Numbered from the stretch's first letter, positions 25,895 to 34,780 are shown. The stretch is DNA of 64,000 nt from JAFECT01 sp035551675 (GCA_035551675.1 DASZMV010000024.1:31251-95250), one strand, 5' to 3'. Translations and numbers: made by a program. Notes: generated by a model from the sequence alone, not told the origin.

Positions 25895-27081
25895 CCCGCA
25901 CATTGCAAACCTTCCGGATGAATCGCCGCGCGCTGCTCGGCGGCATGGCCGGCGTGTCGGTGCTGTTCGCCGGCCGCGCGGCCTTCGCGTCGGAGAGCGG
26001 CCGGCGCAAGCTGGTAGTGATCATCGCGCGCGGCGGCCTCGACGGCCTCTCGGTCAGCCCGCCCCACGGCGACGCCAACTACGCCGCACTCCGCGGCGCC
26101 ATCGCCATTCCGCCGCCCGGCGCCGACGGCGGTGCGTTGAAGCTCGATGAGACCTTCGCCTTGCATCCCGCCCTGCCGCAGTTCTGGGCCATGACTCAGG
26201 CGGGCGAAGCGCGCATCGCGCCGGCCGTCGCCATCCCCGACCGCATCCGCTCGCACTTCGAGGCCCAGGACATGCTCGAGAACGGCACGGCGAAGGTCTA
26301 TGCGACGAGCACCGGCTGGCTCAACCGCGCGCTGGCGACCAACGGCGCGACGCGCGCCATGTCGGTGGGCGCCCAGGCGCCGCTGGTCATCCGCGGGCCC
26401 GTCGAGGTGGCGTCCTGGTCGCCGGGACCGGAACTGCCCCAGGGCGACCGCGTCGCCGGCATCCTGATGGATCTCTACAAGGACGACCCGCTGCTCGCGC
26501 CTGCGCTCGCCTCGGGCCTGTCGAACGAAGCCATGGCGCGCGACGCCATCGGCAAGGAACAGGTGAAGCAGAACGACATGAAGGCGCTGGGCGTCGCCAT
26601 CTCCAGGTTCATGACCGCCCACGACGGACCCGACGTGGTCGCGCTCTCGCTCGACGGCTTCGACACCCACGCCAACCAGGGCTCGTCCAAGGGCCAGCTC
26701 GCCAATCGTCTCGCCTATGTCGACCAGCTGTTCGGCGGGCTGAAGGGCGGCCTCGGGCCCGTGTGGAGCGACACCGCCGTGGTCATGGCCACCGAGTTCG
26801 GCCGCACCGCGCGAATCAACGGGACCCAGGGGACCGACCACGGCACCGCCTCGACCCTGCTTCTGGCCGGCGGGGCCCTGAAGCGCGGCGGTATCGTCGG
26901 CGACTGGCCGACTCTGGCCGACAACCGCCTGTTCGAGAACCGGGATCTTGCGCCAACCCTCGAAGTTCGCTCGGTTTTCAAGGGCCTGCTGCGCGACCAC
27001 CTGGGGGTGGAAAAGAGCCGCCTGGACAGCGTCGTCTTCCCCGACAGCCAATCGGCGCCGGTCAGCGACGGATTGATCTAA
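25891..27081 (+). CDS. DUF1501 family protein, probable Tat substrate
   Basis: 396 residues. The N-terminus carries a twin-arginine-like signal (FRMNRRALLGGMAGVSVLF) ending near AFASES. The sulfatase-like DUF1501 fold is seen in RKLVVIIARGGLDGLS, VVALSLDGFDTHANQGSSKG, VVMATEFGRTARINGTQGTD and DHGTASTLLLAGGALKRGG. The Asp and His residues in these segments probably bind metal. It is presumably exported folded with a metal and paired with the DUF1800 protein encoded just upstream. Its biological role is unknown. A strong terminator follows at 27180. Confidence 0.92.
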   Translation: MTRTLQTFRMNRRALLGGMAGVSVLFAGRAAFASESGRRKLVVIIARGGLDGLSVSPPHGDANYAALRGAIAIPPPGADGGALKLDETFALHPALPQFWAMTQAGEARIAPAVAIPDRIRSHFEAQDMLENGTAKVYATSTGWLNRALATNGATRAMSVGAQAPLVIRGPVEVASWSPGPELPQGDRVAGILMDLYKDDPLLAPALASGLSNEAMARDAIGKEQVKQNDMKALGVAISRFMTAHDGPDVVALSLDGFDTHANQGSSKGQLANRLAYVDQLFGGLKGGLGPVWSDTAVVMATEFGRTARINGTQGTDHGTASTLLLAGGALKRGGIVGDWPTLADNRLFENRDLAPTLEVRSVFKGLLRDHLGVEKSRLDSVVFPDSQSAPVSDGLI

Positions 27082-27179
27082 TGAACACGTTCAATTAATT
27101 GGGTCACAGGTTTCGGCCGACGCCTTCCCCAAGGCGCCCCCCGCGCCCAATAGCTCGGCCGAGACCCGATCCCGACCTG

Positions 27180-27216
27180 CCCTCCCCGTCCCAACGCGGG
27201 GAGGGCATTCTTTTTT
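27180..27216 (+). terminator. Intrinsic terminator after the DUF1800-DUF1501 operon
   Basis: The stem CCCTCCCCG/CGGGGAGGG has a short loop and is followed by GCATTCTTTTTT. This is a textbook rho-independent terminator on the plus strand, about 100 bp past the DUF1501 stop codon. Confidence 0.85.
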
Positions 27217-27230
27217 GGACAGTATTTTGG

Positions 27231-28178
27231 CTAGGGCTTCTTCTGCATGCTCGCGGACATCTGCGCGTTGAGTTGCTGGAAGGAACGGACGAGGTCGTCA
27301 CAGGCTGCCTTCGACGCCTGGCACAGGATTTCCATCTTCAAGACGACTGCGCCGTTATCGTCGACGAGCCACCGCTTCACCGCCGCCGGGTAGGCCGGAT
27401 GACCGGGCGGCGGGAATGACCAGAAAGTGCGCGTCGCCTCGTCCGTCGCGATCGTCCAACCGTGGTCGGTCGAAATCACCACCCCCGGGCGCGCATGCAG
27501 GTCCTTCAAGGCGGCATCGACGTTCGGATAGCCGATGGTCGACTGTTTCGCCTCGGGAAGCGCCGCTGGCGGCGCGGCCGGGGCGGCCGACGCTTGGTAG
27601 TTGGGACAGTTCGCCGACATCTTCGCCCAGGTTTCGTCGAGCACGGCCTGCGACTTTTCCTGTTCGATGCTGCGCGCCGATACGTTGTCGATGAACGCGG
27701 TCTCCTCGCGCACGACGCCGAAAGCGCCGCCCGACGGCGGTTGGTACAGCACCAGATAGCCGCAGTAGCGGTCCGCGTTGGCAAAACGGCCGGCTAGGTC
27801 CAGCGCGACATAGACACCGGGCGCCGGCGCGTGCGCCGGATCCTTCGTCCAGGTGACGACCGTGATCCGCCGTTCGATCGCGGCCCCGGCCTTGTCGTGC
27901 AATTCGGCTGACAGCCTGGCGTATTCCTTGAAGGACAGTTGCTTCTTGTATCTTTCGGTCAGGCGGGCGTAGGCCTCCCGGTAGCGACCTCCGTCCTCGT
28001 CCGCGAAATAGTCCGCCGCCGTCTTGCGCGCCGTCGCCTCCAAGTCTTCGGTCGGAGACCACCCCGGCGCCGAGTCCGTCGTGACATTGACCTGTCGTAG
28101 CGGCTCCGCCGCCGCGAGTGAGAAACCCGAAAGCGCCAAGCCCAGGCCGGCGGCGAGAGGGGTAAGCCGAATGACCAT
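27231..28178 (-). CDS. Secreted DUF4019-like protein with C-terminal extra domain
   Basis: 315 residues. The signal peptide ends in SLAAAEP. Residues 45-180 resemble the DUF4019 stress-type fold (TARKTAADYFADEDGGRYRE, AYARLTERYKKQLSFKEY, RRITVVTWTKD, YVALDLAGRFANADRYCGYLV), with an Ala/Pro linker at about 200-215. The C-terminal part (STDHGWTIATDEATRTFWSF, then KRWLVDDNGAVVLKMEI) is a separate small domain ending in a CDDLVRSFQQL helix. The role is unknown. It converges with the DUF1501 operon; the terminator between them serves the plus strand. Confidence 0.65.
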   Translation of the reverse strand: MVIRLTPLAAGLGLALSGFSLAAAEPLRQVNVTTDSAPGWSPTEDLEATARKTAADYFADEDGGRYREAYARLTERYKKQLSFKEYARLSAELHDKAGAAIERRITVVTWTKDPAHAPAPGVYVALDLAGRFANADRYCGYLVLYQPPSGGAFGVVREETAFIDNVSARSIEQEKSQAVLDETWAKMSANCPNYQASAAPAAPPAALPEAKQSTIGYPNVDAALKDLHARPGVVISTDHGWTIATDEATRTFWSFPPPGHPAYPAAVKRWLVDDNGAVVLKMEILCQASKAACDDLVRSFQQLNAQMSASMQKKP

Positions 28179-28217
28179 GGGTTCAACCCTGCCTTGTTCC
28201 GGCGCAGGCTAGGACGT

Positions 28218-28928
28218 TTAGTCCGTTTCGCCAACGCCCCGCCTCGCCGCCGACCCGCGCGCGGCAAACCGGTCGAGTTCGTCCGCCAGTTCGGCGAACG
28301 TGCGCGCCACATGCGCCGCGCCGGATGCAGCGACTTCTTCCGCCGTGTGGAATCCCCACGCGACGCCTTGCGGATAGGCGCCGGCGGCGATGGCCATCCG
28401 CATGTCGTGCGAGGTGTCCCCGATCATCACCGCGCGCTCGGGACGCGTGTGCGCCGCTTTCATCGCCTGCAGCAACATCGACGGGTGCGGCTTGCCGGGG
28501 CCGTCGTCGGCGCAGCGGGTGGCGTCGAACAGGTCGCCCCAGCCGTGACGATCGAGCAGGCGATCGACGCCGCGTCGCGAGTTGCCGGTGGCAAGCGCCA
28601 GGCGCCACCCGTCGGCCTTCAGCTTGTTCAGGAGGTCGACGGCGCCGGCGTACAGCGGCTCCGTAAAATTGTGGTCGAGGTGCATGCGCCGGAACGACTC
28701 TTGAAAGCCGGAGACGAACTCGGCGAACTCGGCGTCGGTGATCTCGGGCGCGAGATGACGCAGGCCCTCCGCGAGCGAGAGGCCCACGATCTGGCGCACC
28801 GAGTCATAGTCAGGCGGATCGAGTCCCGCCGCGTCGGCGGCTTCGATCGCGGCGCGGTGGATGGTCTCGCGCGAGTCCACCAGGGTTCCGTCGACGTCGA
28901 AGACAGCGAGCGGGCGGTCGGTGAACAT
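28218..28928 (-). CDS. HAD-superfamily phosphatase (Gph-like)
   Basis: 236 residues from ATG 28928; the longer open frame upstream reads repeat DNA. All four HAD motifs are present: I, D11-x-D13-G-T (FDVDGTLVDS); II, LATGNSR; III, Lys in GPGKPHPSML; IV, MIGDTSHDMRMAIAAGA. The helical cap sits between motifs I and II, as in subfamily IA. Such enzymes dephosphorylate phosphoglycolate or other small phosphates. The exact substrate is not fixed. An inverted-repeat element separates it from the RluA-type gene upstream. Confidence 0.9.
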   Translation of the reverse strand: MFTDRPLAVFDVDGTLVDSRETIHRAAIEAADAAGLDPPDYDSVRQIVGLSLAEGLRHLAPEITDAEFAEFVSGFQESFRRMHLDHNFTEPLYAGAVDLLNKLKADGWRLALATGNSRRGVDRLLDRHGWGDLFDATRCADDGPGKPHPSMLLQAMKAAHTRPERAVMIGDTSHDMRMAIAAGAYPQGVAWGFHTAEEVAASGAAHVARTFAELADELDRFAARGSAARRGVGETD

Positions 28929-28970
28929 ATTTGATTCCGGACTGGGTGTTGGTGAGGTCGTGGAATTGGA

Positions 28971-29115
28971 AATCACGAAGGCCACGAAGGCCACGAAGAA
29001 AGTGAAGGAAAATCGATCGGAACTAGTGGATCAACCTACACTGGGCCTTCGGCGCGATCTTGCGGCGAAGCCGCCTTCCAAATTCTTCTTCGTGATCTTC
29101 GTGGCCTTCGTGTTC
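28971..29115. repeat. Inverted-repeat element built from CACGAAGGC units
   Basis: The left arm (28971-29001) has three near-copies of CACGAAGGC. The right arm (29080-29115) is their complement (GCCTTCGTG units plus TTCTTCTTCGTG). About 78 bp of unique DNA separates them. It occupies most of the gap between the HAD and RluA-type genes. The short unit also gives a tandem character. No ORF is present. Confidence 0.75.
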
Positions 29116-29133
29116 CGAATCTCGACGACAGCC

Positions 29134-30126
29134 TCACCGCCGCCGTCCCCTGTTCGCGAACGGATCCTCGTCCGCCTCGTGCTGGTCGAAGCCGAAGCGT
29201 TCGAAGCCGGCCTTCATTTCCGGCGAGATCGGCGCCTGGACGATCAGCTTGCCGCCGCCCGGGTGGTCGAGCTCGATGCGGCGCGCGTGCAGCTGCAGCT
29301 TCAACCCTTCCGACAAGGCGCGCGAGGCGTCGTCGGCGTATTTCGGATCGCCCAGGATCGCGTGGCCGATGGCCAGCATGTGCGCACGCAGCTGATGTGT
29401 GCGGCCCGTGTGCGGTCGAAGCGCCATCCACGTCGCGCGATGGCCCGCGCGTGACACCGTGACGTACTCGGTCTCGGCCGCTTCGGCGCCGTGCTCCTTG
29501 GCGTCGGCGGGAACCATCATCTCTCGGTCGCCGATGCCGCGCTTGGCGAGCGCCAGTTCGATCACGCCCTCCGCGGGCTTCGGATCGCCCGCGACGATGG
29601 CCCAGTAGGTCTTCTTCGCCCGCCGCCGGGCGAAGGCCCCCGCGAGCCGGCCCGCCGCGTCGGGCGACCTGCCGAGCAGCAGCACGCCGGAGGTATCGCG
29701 GTCGAGCCGATGCACCAAGCGCGGTCGCTCCAGCCCCTCGCCCCAGGCCGACAGCAAGCGGTCGACGTGCTTGGTGGTCTTGGTGCCGCCCTGCACCGCC
29801 AGGCCCGCCGGCTTGTTCAGCGCCAGCACCATCTCGTCCTCGTAGAGCACCAGGGACTTGGCGTAGGCGACGTCGCGCGGCGGCAGGGGCGGCGGCCCCT
29901 CGCCCCTGTCCTGCGCCTCCGGCAGCGGGGGCACGCGCACCACATTGCCCGCCTCGAGCCGGGTATCCGCCTTGGCGCGCGACCCGTCGACCCGCACCTG
30001 GCCCGAGCGGAACAGCTTCTGCAGCTGGACGTGGTTGAGGTGGGGCCAGCGGCGCTTGAACCAGCGGTCGAGCCGGATCCCGGCCTCCCCCTCGCCCACC
30101 GTCAAGGTCTTCACTTCCCGCGTCAT
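29134..30126 (-). CDS. RluA/RluC-family 23S rRNA pseudouridine synthase
   Basis: 330 residues. An S4 RNA-binding domain at about 14-70 (IRLDRWFKRRWPHLNHVQLQ, VRVDGSRAKADTRLEAG) is followed by the RluA catalytic domain. The catalytic Asp is D142 in HRLDRDTSG, preceded by LNKPAGLAVQGG. The S4 domain and overall length fit RluC, which modifies U955/U2504/U2580 in E. coli 23S rRNA. The exact site here is inferred. Its start is 108 bp from the divergent crcB. Confidence 0.88.
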   Translation of the reverse strand: MTREVKTLTVGEGEAGIRLDRWFKRRWPHLNHVQLQKLFRSGQVRVDGSRAKADTRLEAGNVVRVPPLPEAQDRGEGPPPLPPRDVAYAKSLVLYEDEMVLALNKPAGLAVQGGTKTTKHVDRLLSAWGEGLERPRLVHRLDRDTSGVLLLGRSPDAAGRLAGAFARRRAKKTYWAIVAGDPKPAEGVIELALAKRGIGDREMMVPADAKEHGAEAAETEYVTVSRAGHRATWMALRPHTGRTHQLRAHMLAIGHAILGDPKYADDASRALSEGLKLQLHARRIELDHPGGGKLIVQAPISPEMKAGFERFGFDQHEADEDPFANRGRRR

Positions 30127-30234
30127 GGCGGAGCCTTATAGCGCCGCGGCTCCGGAGGGCGAGGCTTTGTTGACCGGGCCTCCCCGACCCGACCGCAGAA
30201 TCGTGCGATCTCTTCCGGCCGTGGGAGTGAAGGC

Positions 30235-30645
30235 GTGACCCTGCCGTTCAAGCTCTATCTCGTGGTCCTTGCGGGCAGCGCTCTTGGGGGCCTGGCGCGT
30301 TACGTCGTTTCGGGCTTGGTCGGCGCGCAGTTCGGCGAGACGTTCCCATGGGGGACCGTCATCGTGAACGTCTCGGGCTGTTTCGTCATCGGCTTCTTCG
30401 CCGGCCTTACCGCGCCGGACGGGCGCCTGTTCATCGGCGCCGCCACGCGCCAGTTCGTGCTGACCGGGCTCTGTGGCGGCTACACCACCTTTTCCTCGTT
30501 CAGTCTGCAGACCATCAACCTGATGAACGAAGGCGACTGGGTGCGCGCGGGCGGCAATGTGGCGGGGTCGGTGGTTATGTGCCTGTTCGCGACCTGGCTC
30601 GGCACGCTCGCCGCAGCCGCGGTCAATCAGTTGAAAGGCGCCTGA
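30235..30645 (+). CDS. crcB: Fluoride efflux channel CrcB (Fluc)
   Basis: 136 residues starting at GTG, with GGGAGTGAAGG just before. It has four transmembrane segments. The family signature is seen in ALGGLARYVVS, then GTVIVNVSGCFVIGF and LCGGYTTFSSFSLQ; Asn and the Phe-box residues of the last segment line the fluoride pore. It exports fluoride as a dual-topology dimer. The DUF190 gene follows after one base. I could not find a fluoride riboswitch in the 108-bp leader. Confidence 0.95.
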   Translation: MTLPFKLYLVVLAGSALGGLARYVVSGLVGAQFGETFPWGTVIVNVSGCFVIGFFAGLTAPDGRLFIGAATRQFVLTGLCGGYTTFSSFSLQTINLMNEGDWVRAGGNVAGSVVMCLFATWLGTLAAAAVNQLKGA

Positions 30646-30646
30646 A

Positions 30647-30982
30647 ATGGACACGGGTCAGGACGCAGTCTTGCTGCGCATCTTCTTCGGCGAGGCCGAC
30701 CGCCACGACGGCAAGCCGCTGCACGAGGCGATCGTGTTGAAGGCGCGCGCAATGGGGATCGCCGGCGCTACTGTGCTGCGCGGACCGATGGGTTTCGGCC
30801 GGTCGAGCCGCCTGCACACCTCGAAGATCCTGCGCCTCTCCGAAGACCTGCCGCTGGTCATCGAGATCGTCGACGACGACGCCAAGATCGCGGAGTTCCT
30901 CGCCGTGCTCGATACGATGATGGGCTCGGGCCTGGTCACCACCGAGAAGGTCAAGGTCTGGCGCTACGGCGACCGAGCGTGA
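30647..30982 (+). CDS. DUF190 domain-containing protein (CrcB partner)
   Basis: 111 residues. The DUF190 pattern is LLRIFFGEADRHDGKPLHEA, then ARAMGIAGATVLRGPMGFG and VIEIVDDDAKIAEFLAVLD. The fold is ferredoxin-like, related to PII proteins. It starts one base after the crcB stop codon, and the pair is frequent in bacteria. A regulatory or accessory role in fluoride export is inferred from this context only. Confidence 0.88.
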   Translation: MDTGQDAVLLRIFFGEADRHDGKPLHEAIVLKARAMGIAGATVLRGPMGFGRSSRLHTSKILRLSEDLPLVIEIVDDDAKIAEFLAVLDTMMGSGLVTTEKVKVWRYGDRA

Positions 30983-31051
30983 GTCCGACGCCTGGACGAC
31001 GCGCTTTTACGAGCCGAAGGACATGCAGCCGGTCAGTCGACTGTTGCTCGG

Positions 31052-31430
31052 CTAGCGGATCGTCAGCCGCAGGCGGTAGGGGCCCAGGGCGTGGTCGGCC
31101 ATCGTATTTGCGCTGACGCTGAAAACGTATTCGCCGGTCTGCGGCAGGGGAATCCGGAATGCCCGGGCCGTCGGCGTTGCCGTCGGGATAGGCGATGACC
31201 TGGCGCGTGGCCAGACCGTCCAGCGACCAGGTCAGGGTCTGGCCGGCGCGGGCCTTGAAATGATAGTCGCAGCTCTCGCGGCCGCGGGTCAGGCGTCCGC
31301 TGTAGGCGATGGTGTCGGTTCCGCGCCGCATATGCACCTGGACGCTGCAGTCGGGCGCGGCGAGGCTCGGCCCCGCGAACAACAGAAACCCGGCGAAGGC
31401 CAGGCCGGCGGCAAGCTTGGACGAGACCAT
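31052..31430 (-). pseudogene. Secreted PPC-like beta-domain protein, frameshifted
   Basis: The frame from 31430 gives a signal peptide (ending PSLAAPD) and beta strands (RGRESCDYHFKARAGQTLTW), then turns into low-quality sequence after NADG. Shifting by one base near GCCCGGGCC (31161-31169) restores a clear C-terminal strand pair: FRIPLPQTGEYVFSVSANT, then ADHALGPYRLRLTIR, ending at TAG 31052-31054. The pattern is of the bacterial pre-peptidase C-terminal (PPC) type. One extra base explains the break. The intact product would be about 126 residues. Function unknown. Confidence 0.8.
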
Positions 31431-31592
31431 GGCGCTCTCCTGTCGCTTCAGGGTCGGCAGTTGGCGTCAGGACGCGGACCGCGTCAATTCGAGGACGGCG
31501 GAACGCGCCGTTTCACGCGCCTCGCGAAAGGCGCGGAAATCGGAAACGCCCTGTGATTCAACGCGCCGCCGTCGAACGGCTATGGAGGCGCC

Positions 31593-32051
31593 ATGACCGA
31601 CCTGACCATCCGCCCGATCGCCGAAGCCGACCGCGACGCCTGGCTGCCGCTGTGGGACGGCTACAACGCCTTTTACGGCCGCTTCGGCCCGACCGCTCTC
31701 CCGGTGGAGATCACGGCGGCGACCTGGGCGCGGTTCTTCGATCCGTCGGAACCGGTGCATGCGCTCGTCGCCGAGCGCGACGGCGTCATGTTGGGGCTCA
31801 CGCACTATCTGTTCCATCGCTCGACCACGATGCTGGCGCTCACCTGCTATCTGCAGGACCTGTTCACCGTCGAAGCGGCGCGCGGCCAGGGCGTGGGGCG
31901 CGCGCTGATCGAGGCGGTGTTCGAACGCGCCAAACAGGCGGGTTCGGACCGCATCTACTGGCAGACGCACGAGACCAATACGCACGCCATGAAGCTCTAC
32001 GACAAGGTCGCGGAGAAGTCGGGGTTCCTGGTCTATCGGAAGACGCGCTAG
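31593..32051 (+). CDS. GNAT family N-acetyltransferase
   Basis: 152 residues. The GNAT fold shows the acetyl-CoA pyrophosphate loop RGQGVGRALI (about 107-116), preceded by YLQDLFTVEAA and followed by RIYWQTHETNTHAMKLYDKV, the usual motif B. The substrate is unknown. It converges with the RluA-type gene; the two stop codons share one CTAG tetranucleotide at 32048-32051. Confidence 0.9.
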   Translation: MTDLTIRPIAEADRDAWLPLWDGYNAFYGRFGPTALPVEITAATWARFFDPSEPVHALVAERDGVMLGLTHYLFHRSTTMLALTCYLQDLFTVEAARGQGVGRALIEAVFERAKQAGSDRIYWQTHETNTHAMKLYDKVAEKSGFLVYRKTR

Positions 32052-32800
32052 AGCTTCAGCGCCGCGGCGAGGTCCGCGAGGTCGAGGGGCAGCGGCGCGT
32101 CTATCGACTTTGTCCCGCCCTCGGGATGGGGAAAACTGAGCGATCGCGCATGCAGCATCAGGCGCGGGACTGTGTGATCACCAATGCGCAAGGCGCCGCC
32201 GTAACGCGCATCGCCGGCGATGGGGCGTCCGATCGAGACGAGATGCACGCGCAACTGGTGCATGCGGCCGGTGACCGGTTTCAGTTCAACCAGCGCCGCG
32301 TCGTAGGACGCCGCCAGCGTGCGGTAACGCGTCAACGCGCTCTCCGCGTCAGGATGGTCATCGGGGCAGGGGCGCATATAGGCTTCGCGGCCGATCTCCT
32401 CGCGACGCAACGCGGTGGTGATCTCGCCGTCGCGCGGCTCGGGCGCGCCGGGGGTGATCAGCGCGACGTAGGTTTTCTCGAAGCTGCGCGCCATCACCGC
32501 CTTGCCGAGAAAGCCGGCGGCGGGCTTGGTTTTGGCGGTCAGGATGACGCCCGAGGTGTCGCGGTCGAGGCGGTGGATCAGACGCGGTCGCGCCTTGCCG
32601 GGTTTGGCGAAGGCCCAGAGCAGTTCGTCGAGCGTGTGATGCTGAGCCCGGCCGCCCTGGCTCGACAATCCGGCGGGTTTGTTCAGCGCGAGGATCTGCT
32701 GGTCCTCGTAGATGACCAGCGTGCGAACGAACTCGATCTCTTCAGGCGAGAGCGAGAGAGGAATATCGACGGCGCGAACGCGAGGAGGCGTGCGCGGCAT
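32048..32800 (-). CDS. RluA-family pseudouridine synthase without S4 domain
   Basis: 250 residues. The catalytic Asp is D79 in HRLDRDTSG, preceded by LNKPAGLSSQGG; the RNA-facing segment GRMHQLRVHLVSIGRPIAGD follows. It has no S4 domain, as in RluA, TruC and RluD-like short members, so its RNA target is open. Its ATG overlaps the TGA of rarA by one base (TGATG), showing co-transcription with rarA. Confidence 0.88.
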   Translation of the reverse strand: MPRTPPRVRAVDIPLSLSPEEIEFVRTLVIYEDQQILALNKPAGLSSQGGRAQHHTLDELLWAFAKPGKARPRLIHRLDRDTSGVILTAKTKPAAGFLGKAVMARSFEKTYVALITPGAPEPRDGEITTALRREEIGREAYMRPCPDDHPDAESALTRYRTLAASYDAALVELKPVTGRMHQLRVHLVSIGRPIAGDARYGGALRIGDHTVPRLMLHARSLSFPHPEGGTKSIDAPLPLDLADLAAALKL

Positions 32801-34104
32801 CAGTCCTCGGTCTCCCCGCGCATCTTCGACCAGCGGTCGAGGCGTTCCTTGATCTTCGCCTCGTGGCCTTCGCCCTTCGGCTTGTAGAAGACGCGCCGAT
32901 CCATGCCGTCGGGGAAGTAGTTCTGGCCCGAGAAGCCGCGGTCGGTGTTGGGATCGTACTGATAGCCCTTGCCGTAGCCCAGCTCCTTCATCAATCGCGT
33001 CGGCGCATTGCGGATGTGGGCGGGCGGCATCAGCGACCCGGTCTCGCGCGCGGCTTTGGCGGCGGCGCCGTAGGCGTTGTAGACGGCGACGGACTTGGGC
33101 GCGGTGGCGAGATGCACCACCGCCTGGGCCAGGGCGAGCTCGCCCTCGGGCGACCCGAGAAAGTCGTAGGTGTCCTTCGCGGCGTTGGCGACGAGCAGCG
33201 ACAGGGGGTCGGCCTCGCCGATGTCCTCCACCGCCATGCGCACGATGCGGCGCGCGAGGAACAGCGGGTCTTCGCCGCCTTCCAGCATGCGCGCAAGCCA
33301 ATAAAGCGCCGCGTCGGGGTCGGAGCCGCGCACGCTCTTATGCAGGGCGGAGATGAGGTTGTAGTGCTCCTCGCGATCCTTATCGTAGGCTGGGCTGCGT
33401 TTTTGCAGCAGGCGGCCGAGTTCGGCGGTGTCCATCGGCTCGGGCGGCCCGATGGCGAACAAGGTCTCCGCCAGCGTCAGCAGATAGCGACCGTCGCCAT
33501 CGGCCAGCGCGATCAAGGCGTGGCGCGCGTCCGGCGTCACCGGCAGCGGCTTGCCTTCGAACGCCTCGGCCTTCTCCAACAATGTTTCGAGCGCCTTGTC
33601 ATCGAGACGCTTCAGCACGAACACCTGGCAACGCGACAGCAAAGCGCCGTTCAGTTCGAACGACGGGTTCTCCGTCGTCGCACCGACGAGGGTGACGGTT
33701 CCGGACTCGACGTAGGGCAGAAAGCCGTCCTGCTGCGCACGATTGAACCGATGAATCTCGTCCACGAACAACAGCGTCGACTGACCCGCCAGCCTGCGCG
33801 TGCGCGCGGTCTCGAACGCCTTCTTCAGATCGGCGACACCGCTAAACACGGCCGACAGTTGCTGGAACTCATAGCCGCCCGCCTTGGCCAAAAGGCGCGC
33901 GATGGTGGTCTTGCCGGTGCCCGGCGGTCCCCACAGGATCATCGAGGACAGGCGGCCGTTGTCGACCATGCGACGGATCGGACCGTCGGGGCCGAGCAGG
34001 TGATCCTGCCCCACGACGTCCTCGAGCTTCTGCGGCCGCAGGCGATCGGCCAGCGGCGACGGCGCCGTCGGTTCCAACCCCGCGGCCTGGAACAGGTCGC
34101 TCAT
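32800..34104 (-). CDS. rarA: Replication-associated recombination protein A (AAA+ ATPase)
   Basis: 434 residues. Walker A is GPPGTGKT (59-66), Walker B is LLFVDEIHRF (111-120), and sensor 1 is LVGATTENPSFELN. The C-terminal MgsA-type domain follows (YWLARMLEGGEDPLFLARR, then YPNxFSG-type GYQYDPNTDRGFSGQNYFP). RarA (MgsA) acts at stalled replication forks. It overlaps the CpcT-like gene start as ATGA and the next RluA-type gene by one base, so it lies in a tight operon. Confidence 0.95.
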   Translation of the reverse strand: MSDLFQAAGLEPTAPSPLADRLRPQKLEDVVGQDHLLGPDGPIRRMVDNGRLSSMILWGPPGTGKTTIARLLAKAGGYEFQQLSAVFSGVADLKKAFETARTRRLAGQSTLLFVDEIHRFNRAQQDGFLPYVESGTVTLVGATTENPSFELNGALLSRCQVFVLKRLDDKALETLLEKAEAFEGKPLPVTPDARHALIALADGDGRYLLTLAETLFAIGPPEPMDTAELGRLLQKRSPAYDKDREEHYNLISALHKSVRGSDPDAALYWLARMLEGGEDPLFLARRIVRMAVEDIGEADPLSLLVANAAKDTYDFLGSPEGELALAQAVVHLATAPKSVAVYNAYGAAAKAARETGSLMPPAHIRNAPTRLMKELGYGKGYQYDPNTDRGFSGQNYFPDGMDRRVFYKPKGEGHEAKIKERLDRWSKMRGETED

Positions 34105-34700
34105 CCCGGCGCCGAGCGGAAGAACATCTGCGTGCCCGTCTCATCCGGATGTTTGCGCTTGGTCGCGAGCGACGGTTTCACCGTCGGCGTTACCGACTGG
34201 TAGTCGACCGACAGCTCGCGGTTCACACGGAACAGGCGGCCTTCGACATCGCCCTTGCAGGTCTTCGGATCGACACGCCCGACGTAGGCGCCGCCGTGCG
34301 AGCGCAGGCGGATCGCACAGCCTTCCTTGCGCACCAGGCGGTCGCGTCCCGGCGAGAAGTCCGCGTAGGTCTGGCGATCGTCGCCCAGCACCCAGTACTG
34401 GCGCACGATCAGCGAGTCCTTGCCGCCGCGGCTGACGCCATAGAACCAGAAGTCGCGCGCGTGGGCGTCGTCGTCCTTCACATCCATGCGGATCATCAGT
34501 TCGCCCGGCCGGTCCAGCTTCTTCACGCGGCTGCCGGTCAGGGTCTGGTGAACCAGACTGGGGTTGAACGAGCCGCTCAGCCACGCGGCCAGCTGGGCCG
34601 GCGTGTAGTCCGGCTTGGGCGGCGCCTTCGCCGCGGCCGGCTGGACGCCGAGGGCGAGCCCGGCGATCAAGGCGCACCAGAGACCCGAGTGTTGCAGCAT
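34101..34700 (-). CDS. Secreted CpcT/CpeT-fold protein
   Basis: 199 residues from ATG 34700; the open frame upstream is not supported. The signal peptide ends in PAAAKA. The core recalls the CpcT/CpeT beta barrel: LAAWLSGSFNPSLVHQTL, then RQYWVLGDDRQTYADFSPG, RKEGCAIRLRSHGGAYVGR and DPKTCKGDVEGRLFRVNREL. Two cysteines lie at the usual spots of the family. Cyanobacterial members ligate bilins, but proteobacterial homologues lack phycobilisomes and have unknown function. It sits between the HtrA gene and rarA, overlapping rarA by four bases. Confidence 0.55.
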   Translation of the reverse strand: MLQHSGLWCALIAGLALGVQPAAAKAPPKPDYTPAQLAAWLSGSFNPSLVHQTLTGSRVKKLDRPGELMIRMDVKDDDAHARDFWFYGVSRGGKDSLIVRQYWVLGDDRQTYADFSPGRDRLVRKEGCAIRLRSHGGAYVGRVDPKTCKGDVEGRLFRVNRELSVDYQSVTPTVKPSLATKRKHPDETGTQMFFRSAPG

Positions 34701-34780
34701 GGCGGTCCTTTCGGCGGCGACCGGGCCGCGCGGAAGGCCTTGTCTAGCAGACTCCGCGCGGGCGCGCCTGCGGCCCAGCG

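Noticed and set aside
30127..30234. Fluoride riboswitch before crcB
   Set aside because: The leader lacks the conserved GGCGAUGG and GCUGAUGA-type core elements of the crcB motif.
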